A stretch of DNA of 64,000 bases, taken from NCBI RefSeq assembly GCF_019112545.1, contig NW_025064895.1, forward strand, positions 112,864 to 176,863, given 5' to 3'. This document shows positions 1-12,760 of the stretch, one piece after another. This stretch comes from Guyanagaster necrorhizus (lineage: Eukaryota > Basidiomycota > Agaricomycetes > Agaricales > Physalacriaceae). The translations under genes and the position numbers were made by a program. Within the stretch, counting starts at the first letter, position 1, and every line of letters starts with the position of its first letter. A model generated the notes under the pieces. It was not told the origin of the DNA. It made no database searches and saw only the letters and a list, made by a program, of their open reading frames with translations.

Positions 1-2434
1 CCATTCACACGACCGCCGTCGAACACTATCGGATATTGGACTTTTCAACATTCCCCTCGTCTTGGTGAATCTGCCGATGTCCAAATATACATCCCCCTTT
101 GGTGTTCTGCAGCCACATGATGCGAAATTCTCGTATTGTATACAGAGAAGGGAAATCATTCAGTTTTCCTCTGCGGGCCTTTTTGTGTGTCTGACTTGGT
201 CACTGGAGCGCTCCTGACATTGACAAGCCGGAGAATTATGGTTACCGAATCGTTCGTGATGTCTCTGCATTCGGCCTCTTAGGTTGCAAGAAGCAGAATA
301 TCTACAACACCGGTCGATCCTTTACTTCACAATTGAATGTATGTTTTCTGTCAATGTTTATCTGATGCTTACCATCGATCATGTTGTGCTTAGAAAACCG
401 GAAATGCACACGCAAGAGTTCTCGAGATCTTTTGGGTCACGAAAATTTAAAGTTTATATAATTCCTATTGCAACAGGCGTCTGGACAATTCCGTCTCCGG
501 CATATGTATTCACGGAGTGCCAGAACAACCGACAAAACGCCCAGCTGCCGGAGCCATATACTTGTATGCTTTTCTACCACAATCACCAGAACGAGGGGCC
601 CCTTCGTGCCTGATGTCGGACGCTGTAGGCGCCTCATGGAAACCAGCCTGCTACGATGGAATAGAGCATGAGGATATCTCGCCCCAGTTCCTGTCGATCA
701 TTATGGTGGACAGATTTTGCCGAACTATCATCTTCATCTTCGCCTTTGCATTACCACGTACACTGCTCAGTTACGGCCCGACATGCCGCTGTCTTCGCAA
801 TATGAGCAGCAGCATACAGTATATCATTGGGGTGCTTTTCATCTTAGCTTCCGTCTTCATTCGCTCTTAGCGGACTTGTGGCCAAATCCTTACAGGCCGA
901 ATGGATGGACCAGCCCGTACAGGCGTTTCGATCCGGTCTAGTTGCATATCATCCACGGTCATACCAGTTCATGCCTGCCCCGATAAAACTCGGCAAGGCA
1001 CAATCTTCTTTATTGTCGTGGTCCGGTTCATGTCCCGGTGAATGCTTTGTCATTTTCAAACTCGCAATTAGGTTTTCTTTTCACCGGCGCGCTCCACATC
1101 TTGTCAGTTCCTTCCTTGCAGCCCTGAAGCCAGGGACAAAATCTGAAGCAGTATTCCGCAAAGGAGCACAAAGGTAAATTATATTCAACCTGAGGAGATA
1201 CTTTTCTCTCAAAGCCGTTCAGCCGTTTTTTTCCCACCCGCGAACTGCATTGTTATCAGGAGGTAGACCCTCGGTCTACATTTGAAATTTGTACCGCTTC
1301 CTCCCTGACGAGGTTTTTTTTTAATGGTGTATGTCACCCACGCCCGAGACCATCTGAATCGTTTGAATCCGTGCTTCGTCACAGCTGCGTATCTTTTTTT
1401 TTTTTGATGATTATGCTACGCGAAACCTTGATCGCATATTTCACAGCTACCGTCGGTTTGAGGGGGACTCGAGTTCAATTTGAATGTGCTGACAGATCTC
1501 TCGACCTAGCCCGCGAATCAATATTAATGAATGACAGTCTATCCTTGTGCGCGACGCGTTACGTTAGGAGAAAACCACATGGCAGGGTATGTCAAATGTT
1601 TCGATGGGATAACGTCAGTCCTGTGATAGAAGCTATGATTTTGTTGCGGGGAATTCGAAGCGCATCTGCTTTCTTCTCCCGGGGAACGGAAGGACGGAGG
1701 CAAATTGCGTAGGCGCCACAAGCGGGGCCGTCGGTTACAAGCGGTTTACAGTTTCAAATCTGCATTCCCGACCCTTTAGCGTAGCGATCGGACTCGGACA
1801 AGCTTTATGCTTTCTGAAACGGACGACAATGGTTCAAGATTGCATTGTGACTCCAAAGGAGCAGGGGGCGAAATGTGTCAAGGCAAGACAGTATAGAGAT
1901 ATAAGATATACATAAGGCGCTGGCGCACAGGGACTACAAGAAAGCAAGGAACAAGAAAACTATATATGAGAGCTAAGAGCTAGGGTGTTACAGAGATAGA
2001 ATATGCGTGGGGAGCAGGTCAAATAGTACTATGTACGTATAACGGGGATTAATGATACCTATTTGACTAGAGAGAATCGTACAAGTGGTGGAACATAATG
2101 CATGCGAAAACAATTGACAATGACCGATGTAGGATAGTTAAAATCCAGCATGTAACGTTGGGCAAAGAGGAGAGTTTAAAATATATGCAAGAAGATGTAA
2201 CTGGGATATGACCCGGTTGTTACAGATATGGAGGATGTCTGGTGAGCTATTCGATCGTAGGTGGGGCCTACAACATCGTTCAGTGTCCAGACTGGCGCGA
2301 GGAAAGCGAATAGGCGGGACTAGAGTGGATAGCGTTGGAGAGTAGGCGGGTTGAAAGAAATGTACAACCAACCACCTGGCCAGAAAAGCCGATAGTGGGT
2401 CGGTCGCATTCAGAACCTGCGCCGCCAGAACACT
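1..2434. other. Intergenic region, no gene supported
   Basis: No conserved protein was recognised on either strand. Open frames around 700-1180 are short, overlap in different frames and have no plausible splice model tied to a known family. The part nearest 2434 must include the 3' untranslated region of the minus-strand zinc-finger gene. Short T-runs occur near 1315 and 1390. Confidence 0.5.
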
Positions 2435-4337
2435 TCAGTATTCATCGCCACTCACGCCCGCATGTCCGGAACCAGGTCTTCTCCCGCTCTCATCATCGTA
2501 ATAGCCCTCGTTCGCATAGTCCAGATCTATGCTGGGATCTAAAGGGGAGAGCGGCAGAGACGTGGGGGGCTGGTAGCCCGGAAGCGGCGTAAGAAGAGTG
2601 CTGTTGGGTGGTAGCCGGTTTACCGGGGGAGATGACGAAGAAGGGCGGGCGTATTCTGAGCGAATTGGCGGAGGGGCATGAGGATTATGCTGTGGAACAA
2701 GACTACTCGGCGGAGGGAAGGGAACCGATGGGTATTGCGATTGAGAGCGGGTGTAGCTGCTCGGCGGCGGTGGTTGCCAGTCAGAAGGTGCGGAATACCT
2801 GTTACGTTCGTCGTAATTTGGGCGCTCGACAATGCGATGGCTGCGATCGTCGGATGGGTACCGAATGTCATCGGCAACAGAGTACCGTTCGGATTGCATA
2901 TGCGCCATTGTGACGGCCGAAGGAAGAAGGCTCAGCTGGGGTGGGTACGAGTACCGCTGGTGCTGGTGGGATTGATACCGAGAGTCATATATTTCATCTC
3001 CGAGACGCCCCATACTACCCCGCCTCACCAGATTGGAAGAGGGAAATTCAGACTCCTTTTTTGCTTTACGCCACTGCTTTCGCAGTTCCTTGAATTCTAA
3101 GAAAGATAATTTAGTCAATACGTCGGCTATGGAAGAATATAAATCAAATAGACTTACCATTCGGACTGCGCTTAGCGCCGTGTTTTTGCATGGTTACATG
3201 TGCGTTGAGATGGTTTAAAGTTCCGTACGCCTTGTTGCAGTCGGGCCAGGTGCACTGATACAGCCGTTCGATCTCGTCATACCTTCTGCGGGGGCGCTTT
3301 TTTACGGCGTTCCCGGCCAAGGCCACGAACGAGTACCGTTTACTGGCGTCGGAGTCGTGGGGGCTCGTGGGAGACTGGTGAACGCCTTGAGGAGGAATAA
3401 CAAGTTCTGTATGAGTGGATGTTCGTGCCGGAGGAGCAGATGAATTGGAAGTACCTGTCCCTGGCGGCGATGGGCCGTAATGGTCCTCATTTCCCTGGGG
3501 ATACGAGATACCGGCGGTGGGCGAAGCATGAGAGCCTGAAAAATTGGGTTGGTAGGGCGAGGCGGGCTCCTCTGTAGGACGGTAAGAGTCCTCAGCGGAT
3601 CGCCAACTGGATCCTGGCGAAACTGCGTGGTAAGTGGAATAATCCATCGACTGGTATTGTTGACGCAAGTCCCTGAGGCTTGCGCCTCGCTGAAGATACC
3701 CCGCGGCACGAGGAGGTGCATGGCCACTGGTTTGGGTGTTTTCTGTGTACCTGAACTGTTCCGTTTCCACGGCGTAGGGTACAGCGGGCTCGGACATGCG
3801 CCTCTGATCGAGATAGTTAGGAGGATAGGATTGATATCTGCCGGGAAGGGTGGAACGGTGCGAATAGCGGTCATGAGAGGTGTAAGAGGAAGACACGGAC
3901 TGGGTGAGAGTTGACGAAGAATGTACATCAACTGGGGAAGGCGAATCGGAAAGGTAAGAGGGAGCGGGAGGGTCCAAATCTCTCAGCGAACTGAGTGCAG
4001 ACTGGGGGTAATTCTGGGTCTGGTGGTGGGGAGCGGATTGATACGAAAATTGAACGGGGGGCGGGGCAACTGGCTGATGAGAGTCGTACATGGTGCCCGG
4101 TGATACTGGTTCATCATACATGTTATGGCCATACTGGAAATTGGGGGCAGTACCGGAAGGGGAGGTGGGCGAAGAAAGGCGATCTTCGTCCAGGGTTGGA
4201 GAGTCGGATGGAATGGGGGAAACTGAAGCAGATACGAGGAGGCCAATGTCGTGGTAGACGTTGGACTGGGTACGGGGACAGGGTTTGAACTTTGTGGGCT
4301 GTATGATGATATCTGCGAGAGGAAGAGGGGAGAGCAT
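2435..4337 (-). CDS. C2H2 zinc-finger transcription factor, Ser/Pro-rich
   Basis: Probable sequence-specific DNA-binding regulator in the nucleus. Two exons fit exactly: 4337-3158 and 3096-2435, with a 61-nt GT-AG intron (3157-3097), giving 613 residues. One zinc finger is visible near residues 365-390 with spacing C-X4-C-X12-H-X5-H (CTWPDC, then HLNAH and QKH). The intron joins it to a basic stretch reading EFKELRKQWRKAKKE, a finger-plus-basic-tail arrangement I have seen in fungal C2H2 proteins. The rest is low complexity, rich in Ser, Pro, Tyr and Gln, as in activation domains. The ATG at 4337 is provisional: a pyrimidine-rich stretch ending in CAG lies just downstream of it, so an upstream exon could supply the true start. 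The upstream intergenic region is unusually long. Target genes cannot be inferred. Confidence 0.85.
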
Positions 4338-5232
4338 TTATGCACTGGCTGAGCGGGAAGTGATCTAATAGGCAGCAGGGGGGACAATCTGACCCGTATT
4401 CCGGACAAGATAATATATCTGGTATAGCGACGCGGCGCGTATATAGAGCCAGAGAGACGAAACTGTGTGCAAACCGCGAGCCCAGCAAGAGAGAGGAGCA
4501 GGACGCCAGAATCCAAGGTGGCCGGTCGCGTGGATTTGTACGGAAAGAGAGAATTTGAGAATCACAGAAATATAGCAGACGCTCGCGCTCGCGGGGGCTT
4601 CACTTTTCCGGAAGTACCATTTTGGGATGATGGATGACTGTGACGGATCTCGATCTTCGCGTGACGCTCTCATTAATTTTGGTTTCAGACTCAGCGAACG
4701 TGTTACTCCTTCTGGAAATTCCAGAAGCAGATCCAGATCCTGGTCAGCGTTACAGTCACAATCACGTCGAGATGCTTCTATCGCGTGTTCCGATTGGCTG
4801 GCCGCACGGCAACTCAATCTGTGCCGAACATAGAATTAGAATCAGCTTCAGCCTGACGCCTGCGATTCGAATCAATGCTCGATGCAGCCGCCACCGTCCA
4901 AATGTCAGTAATCTCTCCCCCTGCTCCAAGTTGCACTCCTTTCCCATTGCCTTTTCTTTCCGCCCTCTTCCGCCATCTAGGAACCGCCAAGCTTCTCCAG
5001 GGAAAATTTATATATGTTTTTTTTTGTTGCCGAACAAATCGCAATGATACCATATCGGGGGGAAGGGGGGGACACTGCCGGGGCTATGAAACGTTTCTCG
5101 GCCTTGAACAACCATCAGTTCGATTTGCAGGATCTCTATCATTTCGTTTCTCTTTTTGGTTCTTGAGAACGTCGTGTAGCAGCGTGCGAAACGCAGCTAC
5201 CCCGACGTTTGGACATGGTATGCGAATCACTA

Positions 5233-5253
5233 CATGTACCATGTACCATGTAC
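5233..5253. repeat. Short tandem repeat, three copies of a 7-mer
   Basis: Three perfect copies of CATGTAC lie head to tail. Each copy contains the palindrome GTAC and overlaps CATG. The position is in the long upstream region of the zinc-finger gene. Confidence 0.9.
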
Positions 5254-5618
5254 CGTGGCGTCAACTGACTGCAGCAGTCATCATACCCTCAATACGTCCA
5301 AGCCGCTGCTGCCACCATCTCCCCTCGTCGTCGAACCCGAACAAAATTTTCCACTTTTCTTTTCTCTCATACGCGGCGCTGTTGCTGCCCGCTCCGGTCA
5401 AGTCGGATCTAAGATCTCGTCACGCATGGCGCAACACTACGCTTTCATGCCTGTTTTTACCGGGCCTGTGTCGACTCTGTCCTGCCCCCTTCTTATATCA
5501 GACCAATCGCACACATCTTCATTCTGCGCTCTTCACAGCAAAGAACCATCTCTTGTCAGAGTTTTCCTTATCTTTACCGTTCACCTGATCTTTGTTTTTT
5601 TGTGATGCAACGTCAGCA

Positions 5619-5920
5619 TTACCTTTGTAATACATAATTCCCATTATCCTCCACGGTCCGTGTCACACCCCACTTGTCCAGGCGTTTGCCGGCCTCCTCA
5701 GTCTGCCAACAAGAAACCCGGTTTAATTCATTCAACCATCCATCTCGCCACCATTGATGAGGCAGGTATTCCAGCGGGTTTGATGGTGATTGATGAACCA
5801 AAGGATTCTCAAATGACGCAAAAAAGATCCCTGTGATTTCGCCCCCCACGGTCCAAGGCGGGAATTGATCAAGCCAAGGCGCACATTTATTTACTCCTAC
5901 TACACAGACTCCAATCTTAG
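5619..5920 (-). CDS. Possible exon of an unrecognised gene
   Basis: An uninterrupted minus-strand frame of about 100 codons ends in a stop at 5619. Its residue mix looks protein-like (for example CAPWLDQFPPWTVGGEITG and LDKWGVTRTVEDNGNY). It has no in-frame ATG near its beginning, so it would have to be an internal or terminal exon. Upstream minus-strand sequence to about 6190 contains a hydrophobic ATG-led stretch (MCVLQLLPLLIFHF) that could be a signal peptide, but I could not join the pieces with a convincing set of introns. It could be a small secreted protein, a relic, or chance. Confidence 0.25.
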
Positions 5921-6431
5921 CTCAAATACCGACAGTCCCTGTACACATTGCACAGATCTTCATCCCACAAGGAACTGGATTAAGGAGAACCCTTTGCTTG
6001 CGCAGTGATCCACGTGAAGGGGACACGAGATTTGACCTTGTCGTCTGTGAGAGGGCCAGACTCATCTCGAGTTGTATCCACTCTGCAACCTCTAATAAGA
6101 TACGAAAAAAATGTCCCCCGGATTTAGCGTAAGTGGGCCAAGGAGAATGGAAGTGGAAGATAAGAAGAGGAAGAAGCTGCAAAACACACATTATTACAAG
6201 TTGGAGGATAATTTTAAATTTTTCGCTATTTCATCCGTTCGGTACGTATAGCACCTGTGATCATCCTACCGACCAGCGTCCTTACAACATACAGCACCCC
6301 GGCTTTTGTCATAGCAAAGTAAGGGATGGTCCAGATAATCAACGCGTACGGTCCGAACTCCTCGTTGCCGACAGATGCATGATGTGTGGACTATATCCAT
6401 TGCATAGCCTCTCTCTGCGCCTGTTATTCAT

Positions 6432-6450
6432 TGCATGCATGCATGCATGC
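6432..6450. repeat. GCAT microsatellite
   Basis: About four and a half copies of the tetranucleotide GCAT in an intergenic stretch. No function is suggested beyond a likely length-variable marker. Confidence 0.9.
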
Positions 6451-7960
6451 TATCGTTCCTGATAGGAAGTAACCAGACCTTCGCATCAACGATCGAAGAG
6501 AAGCTCCTGGAACGGAAGGGCGAGCAGGGTTCATTTGTTTAATCCTTGTGACAGTGGATAGAGTTTTTATGCGGTTCGTTGACTTAAATGGAGTGGTGAT
6601 AGATGAGGGGACCAACATCCGGACCATAGTCAGAAGTCAACACCCCACGGGACACAGGGAGCTTCCAATACAGGTCACCTTTGACGCAGCTTTAAGCCAC
6701 CAATGACACGAAACCATAGGCACGAGAACTTTATGCATACGCTTTATCAATAACATCGGTGCTGCGGCTGTTGCTACCTTTCCACATCATCCTTTTCCTT
6801 GCCGAACAGACGTAACGACCGCGTATCGGAGAGAGGGACAAGTATAAGCATCGCAAACCCAGGTAGACCGAGTATTTGGAGGAACCGGAAGGAGTAAAAG
6901 CATGAGCAGGAGGTATACCAAAGACGTGTGGCTCAGTGTCCATGTCAGCGCCCATTCAAAGAAATCAGTTGACGACCGGAATATGATCCTGAGGGCATTT
7001 TACGGTTTCACGCAATGTCCAGTTATCGTGCAAGGAACAGGCACAAGGTCACAAAGGGCTTGCCTTGACGTCAATATTTATTGTTGAGGTCCCCAATTGG
7101 AATTGAAAAATTGAAAAAGCACTGTGCGCTGACCACGCGAGGTACAGTACCTGAACGTCCATTGGGTGGTGTCGTTTTTCCCCGCTGTCAACTTGGCGCC
7201 TGCGCCAGTAATCCGTATCCCGGCCGCGGGATATCGACAGCCGATGTAGAATTCAATCAACATCCGGGACCGATGACCCTGATAAGCCGAGAGGCATTGG
7301 CTATATGGAACTCGAGGCAGGCAACAATGGAATAAAATATTGAATATCGCCTTCGTATTCCCCCGCTGGAGGCACAGTGGAGCTGTGGAGTTGTTAGAGC
7401 CTGTGAGGTCATCAAGTAAGGATAAATGCAGGGTCGGCTGCACATGGAGTTCCTAGAAACAAACATCGCAGAAAATGAGGCTGAGAACGACCGTCGTGCA
7501 GCATGTAACAGCTGGCAACACTGCTTCTAACTAGCAACAAACATCAATTTGCAGGTGCGCGCACTGGCAGGCGATCCAAATAATACCACGTGGCTCCTTC
7601 GAAGGTGAATACCGCATTAGGACAAGAATGCTCTGCTCTGTTCTGCCACTGTGCCCTTGGAATGCGCCTTATTGTCGACGTTTCCCAGGTGGCATTTTCT
7701 CTTTATTGCCGTAGTCATGACACGCTCGGACAAGAAACAGCCAATCCTGCATCGCAGGCGCTCCCTGAGGCTCAGTAATCTCGAGAACGGTGGCTACTTG
7801 TTCATTATTATTCTTCCGCCGTACCACTACTGAAGCGAGTTCAGGTATAAAGTTAGATGATCCTCTCAAGGTATCCTTGAAAGTGTACAAAAAACGTCAC
7901 AAAGTCCTTGGTAACGCGAGTCCCGTAGCGCCAGCCCCGTCCTGTTCTCCTACCATTGCC

Positions 7961-8784
7961 ATGCACACTCGACGTATGACGCGGGCCGCACACTCGGACC
8001 CGGATAGTCGAGAACAAGCTCTAACATGGCGGGAACATGACCTGGCGCTCAAATCTAAAGAACTCGACCAACGACTTGCCGCCGTGTCGAAGAAAGAAGA
8101 AGAAACCAGTGCTCTCTTGCAGCAAGCAAAGGAACGAGAAGCGCGGGACATTTTCCGACAGCTAGAGGAGCATTTTACTTGCTCTCTGTGTGTCTCTTTT
8201 CTCTTCTTCTCGCCTTGACCTTGGGCTCACCCGATATTCAGTTGCTATGAAATAATGGCATCTCCGTTCTCTCTAAACGCCGCGGGACAGTGCGGCCACA
8301 CGTTCTGTGCCATGTGTATCCTCAAGTGGTCATTCTCGCGTCTGCATAGACTTTGTGGCTGCTGGCATGAATCCGTCGATTGTCCCATCTGTCGGAGTTT
8401 GGTGGTCATGACACCTGAAAAGCCTCCTCGACTAGACTTCACGTTTCCTTTTGTTCCGAATAGAACCGCCTCAGCTGTATGTGATTCGTGGGTTGAAAAG
8501 CTTGCATGCGCGCTGTCCGAAACAAAGAAGGGGAGAGGCCGCAAGAAGAGCAGGGCGTGTGTTGATAACCCCACTGATTTGCCCCACTGGAGAGAAGGCG
8601 GCGCGGCGCGGAAAGAGTGGCTTAGGAAATGCAGGCATGTCAACCTGTCCATTAATATCTCGTCGTTTCGTGCTTATATGCCCTGTGTAGTGAAGGAAAG
8701 GCATTGATGTCCTCCTTATATAGCAATTGGAGCCGTCTGACACCCGAGAATTTCGCAGCCATGAAGGACGACTTGGGTGTATAG
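7961..8784 (+). CDS. RING-type zinc-finger protein, possible E3 ubiquitin ligase
   Basis: Three exons join in frame: 7961-8187, 8242-8646 and 8691-8784, giving 241 residues; introns are 54 and 44 nt. The N-terminal part is a charged, probably coiled-coil stretch (SREQALTWREHDLALK and following, to about residue 70). A RING finger follows: FTCSLC, then CGHTFCAMC, then DCPIC, with the first intron falling inside the first Cys pair. A short C-terminal tail ends in MKDDLGV. RING proteins usually transfer ubiquitin from an E2 enzyme to a substrate; partner and substrate are unknown here. The ATG at 7961 is the first ATG in the frame; the frame is open further upstream without one. The gene converges on ARP8, 290 bases away. 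The second intron is short for the window but gives a sensible C-terminus. Confidence 0.82.
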
Positions 8785-9073
8785 GCAGTATGGTTTCATC
8801 GTACTCTTCTCTTCCCCTTGATCCTAAAGGCCATTCATCATTCACTCTCCTTATAGAACCTCACCCCATATACCCTCGACGTCGCATCAGTTCACATGAA
8901 TCACTTATACTTATTGCATGCCATACTCATCCACTTGCAATCGCCATTATCCTGTATTATTACCCATCTTATTTACTCATCATTGCTCCTCGCAGCTAGA
9001 TTGAACGAACAAATAATGTGTCAGTAAGCTACATTGAATAGTGTCAATATGATACGGAGTCTTAAATAGATAA

Positions 9074-11723
9074 TTACAAAAAGAAACAACGTTCTTTGAG
9101 TCCTCGCATCCCTAAGATATCCTGTACTTTGGTTAGCGAGTGCCAAAAGGGAAGTAACAGAACATTTACCCAGTCTGCAGGTGTCACCCAAAGCTCTGAG
9201 GATCCATCCATTTTGCCAAGCACGGCTGCGCCCTTCCATGCAAGCACACGAGGATCCACTTCCTTCGGAGGTGCGAGAATCTGGACCTTCTCCATGTTCA
9301 CCACCAGCGGTGTTGCAATGGCCTGAAGCCTATCAATCAACAAAAAGTCAGCACCAAGGGGCGAACGACAAGTCCAAGAGCCTTTTCACCTGCTTTCCAA
9401 TGCATGAGCCATACCTGGAACAAGAGCGCCCCCGCCGATAACGAGAACGGCCTGAAGATACTTTCGTATCTTATCATCTCCGCCAGACGCCCGCGCAGAA
9501 TTAAAAATGGCCACATCCAGCGGCAATTTACTGGCTTCGAAGCATACGTCAATGTCATCACCACTCGTTGAACTTGAAGGTGGAGGTATCGGCTCCGGAG
9601 CATCGGGGAGGGGCATCGGCTGCGGCAGGTTTCCCGATCCTTTATTTGTGTCTTCGATGCTGTCAACGTCCATAGGCGTTCCCGCTCCCGAATCTTGAGG
9701 GGCAGGAACCGACGCCACATCATTACTCTCAGACTTTGTTGCGTCTTGATGCAGGATCTTCATCAGCCATTTTGCCTTTGTGAAGGATCATCACTTGCCT
9801 TGCGAATCGATAGGAGGCCCTCCGGATGTTGGACTTGGCAGGAGATGTTGCGTAGAGATCATCATTGCTGATGTCTACCAGAGGCGGTTTTTAGCCATAG
9901 GCATCTTGAAATGGACGGAATGGACTGACCACGTTTTCTCCTTGGATTTCGAGCACGTCTTCCGTGACATCCAGATGGCCGTTCAATTGGAATCCTACGC
10001 GCTTCCGGTCAAAGTCTATGACCCGAGGTTCGAATAGACACTGGCATTGACATTTACTACTAAGTGAAGAAATGAGAAACAGAGAAACCAATACCATAGG
10101 CGCGAGAATGATTTCGTCGTATGCTCGTAAGCCGTACTTTTCAGTAGGTTTCCCCGGTCTTCGAACGACAAAGTCGTAAAGATTGAGGGCCACAACACTC
10201 TGCGGCGCAATTATCATGCAAAAACTATTATGTCACGGGGTCCTTTACATACCTCGGTCAGAGTGCACAGTCTCGACTTGAGATCTTCCATAATGTTCCA
10301 GTCGTATGCCCGGGAAAGGTCGATATCCCTATAGGGGAAACCAATCCTTTCCAGTAGCACATAAAGAAACTCTGTAATGTCATCACCGCCTAAATTCAGG
10401 TTCATTCTACTATCGGCGATGACCAGACCCTCGTCAACACATGCTAACGAAGTTGATTTGGCACCGATGTTGACGACACATGCATTGGAGACTCCAGCAC
10501 CATACGTTGCTGCCAAAGATTCCTTCAAGACGATCAGTACGGATATAGGCGTTAGATAGGAATACGAACTTGCTGAGCACATAGTTGCTTGAATCCCATG
10601 CCAACCAACAGCATGTTCACCCACTCACGGACGTACGATCTATCGTAGAAATCCGGAACAAGGAGAATGACAGAGAATATCTGTGTAGATTGTTAGAGAA
10701 CAAAGAGGCTGACGTTGCTCTCCTCACCCCATAGTCCCGCTGATTTATATTGAGTTTGTCTCTCAATGTTTGGCGCAATATCATTTCTATGTCTCCCATA
10801 AGCACTCGAAGAGAAGAATAATCGCGAGTGTTGAAATTGGGACCGTAAATGGGCCATTTGACCGAGTATCCTGCACGTTGAGGATCTGCTATGAGAAGGG
10901 CCTGCCACAACATAAGAACAATAGAATAAAGGATTCAAAGTGGCGTACTTTCTCCCCAACCAGGACATCCTTACTACATGATTCGTCGACCCATTCTACC
11001 TGGAAGGGGTCGTTGTGTTCTGGTATGATCTCGGGCTGAAAAGCGGCGTTGAAGGTAGATGCAAGGTTGGCAGCATTAGGTGTGACGCGCAATTTGTAGA
11101 ACCTCATCCTGTCTCGAAGAGAAACAATGATTGCGGAAAGCTTTTCTTCGAACTGTTCGCAGCTGGATCCTCAGCGATATCCACGATAAGGAGAAGAGAC
11201 GTACAGGATCCTCGGATGAGTCGTTGTCCTCAGCAGAAGGAGAATTAGCCACACTAGGTGTCCCATGTCTGCCTTTTTGTGGTCTCGAAATGCCCTTGAC
11301 GAAGACAGGTGTTGGTGTCGGCGTCGTCTTGCGCGCTATGACATTTGGTACTGCGACGGGTGTAACATCTGACGCGCGCCCAACGCGGAGAAACCGGGAT
11401 CCTGGATGTATGACAAGGACAGCGGTACCACGCCTGGCATTGTGCTCAACTCTACGTAGCAGACAAGAAGAACATGGTGCTCACCTATCTTTGTTGGTGT
11501 CCTCTGACGGCGCTATGCTCTTTCGAATCGAATTTCGATACCAAACTGTCTGTGTATCCGATTTCAGATATGTCGTACCCAAATGCTTCGGATTAGGTCT
11601 AAGAAACGGGCGTCAAATCCGAGAAGAAAATTTGAGCAATCGAACTGACGGTAGCGGGATGTTGAAGGAAGTGTATCGGAGGCCTGTGTCATCGCGCTTC
11701 ACATTTGGTATTCCTCTGGGCAT
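9074..11723 (-). CDS. ARP8: Actin-related protein 8 (INO80 chromatin-remodelling subunit)
   Basis: ARP8 is a nuclear actin-fold protein that, with actin and Arp4, binds the HSA region of the INO80 ATPase and helps it engage extranucleosomal DNA. The spliced minus-strand product starts MPRGIPNVK at 11723 and contains, in order, GTTYLKSDTQTVWYRNS, VIHPGSRFLRVGRASDV (actin-fold start), RMRFYKLRVTPNA, LLIADPQRAGYSV, VVNIGAKSTSLACVDEGL, LNLGGDDITEF, VLVIGGGALVPGMAHAL and the C-terminus DILGMRGLKERCFFL. The N-terminal introns fit well: 11649-11599 (51 nt), 11484-11434 (51 nt) and a 52-nt intron near 11213-11162. A Pro/Ser-rich, acidic insertion lies near the C-terminus (about 9560-9740). Length and order match fungal Arp8. 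No lesion was seen, although I did not fix every exon boundary. Confidence 0.93.
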
Positions 11724-12708
11724 GTTTTTGAAGGATCCGGCCAATAGGTGATGGAGGAAGAGAAGTAAAGGAAAGAATGAAGACCATCATCGAAATGGAC
11801 GCGTCCATCACTTTGTCCCAAAACGGTCATGAACGCTGGTCTGGGAATTGCTGGTCATCTTACTCGTCTCATGCAAGCTGAAGGCTATAACACGATATGG
11901 GTATCGTGAAACAGAGGCGAGGGATGATATCTCGAGAACGTAAGGAGAGGCACTTTCGAAATCAAATCATGGCGACACCTTTCGCAGCTTGAAGAACTGC
12001 CATGAGGTCTGTCTTGCTACGACTTAATCGCATTCCACTAACAAACGACGAATGATACAAGCCCAACACCGTGGTTAAGATGAAATGATCATCTGCGTTC
12101 AATATTCAATCCAGGGTGTTCATTCACTTGTTAAGAAAACAGCCGCGCAGTCTCCTGAGATATATTCGGCTGAGGATAGTTCAAAATGTTGATGGAGCAG
12201 TTGTTTATAGGGCTGATGTGTCCTTACAAGTTCATCCTGCACCAGAACACCTTGCATCTGACGCGCGAACTTAACCGACACTGGCTGGCCGCTGGCCGAA
12301 ATTCGCCAATGTCGCACTCGTCGTCTGTGAAGGCCTTTCAGCGCGCCATCTCCAATACCATCCGTCTAAGTTATCTGGACTTAGCAATTGTGAGGCAGCT
12401 GTGCGACAATTTACCGGAACTTCAAGTTGATGGTATGGGAACGTTGCCCTAGCTATCCTTTCGCAAACGTATCCTTAGTTGCGCTTGCTGAGTCTCCGCT
12501 TGTAGTTCTTTACATTCCAATGATCTCACGGCACTGTTAGCGGAATCTTGTGACCTTCGTGGCTACGTGTATCATTGGCTTTGTCAACCCACATAGACGC
12601 GTACATGTTACTCCCAAGTTCTTCCAGGAGTAAGGGCCGGATTCCACAACCTGTGTCGCCGCTCGTCGACCACCCACTCAGGATCCAAGTCCGGGCATCC
12701 GTCTTGGG
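11724..12708. other. Intergenic region upstream of ARP8 and the AA9 relic
   Basis: No gene was recognised. An open plus-strand stretch at about 12186-12452 has no family resemblance that I can see. The region next to 11723 should contain the ARP8 promoter. Confidence 0.45.
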
Positions 12709-12714
12709 TATAAA
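12709..12714 (+). promoter_or_regulatory. TATA box of the AA9 relic
   Basis: TATAAA lies 47 bases upstream of the ATG at 12761. A preserved TATA box and signal peptide suggest that the gene was functional fairly recently. Confidence 0.55.
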
Positions 12715-12760
12715 GCATTACATGTGAAGGTCATACGCTCCTTTCCGCCTTTTTACAACG

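Larger units (their letters stand above)
4338..7960. other. Long intergenic region upstream of the zinc-finger gene
   Basis: About 3.6 kb between the minus-strand zinc-finger gene and the plus-strand RING gene. No complete gene was recognised. It contains two short tandem repeats (5233-5253 and 6432-6450) and one coding-like open stretch on the minus strand (5619-5920), listed separately. The size would suit a complex promoter for a regulated transcription factor, but that is inference. Confidence 0.5.

Noticed and set aside
11131..11751. Plus-strand open frame of 206 codons
   Set aside because: Antisense to the N-terminal exons of ARP8, whose minus-strand splice model matches the family.
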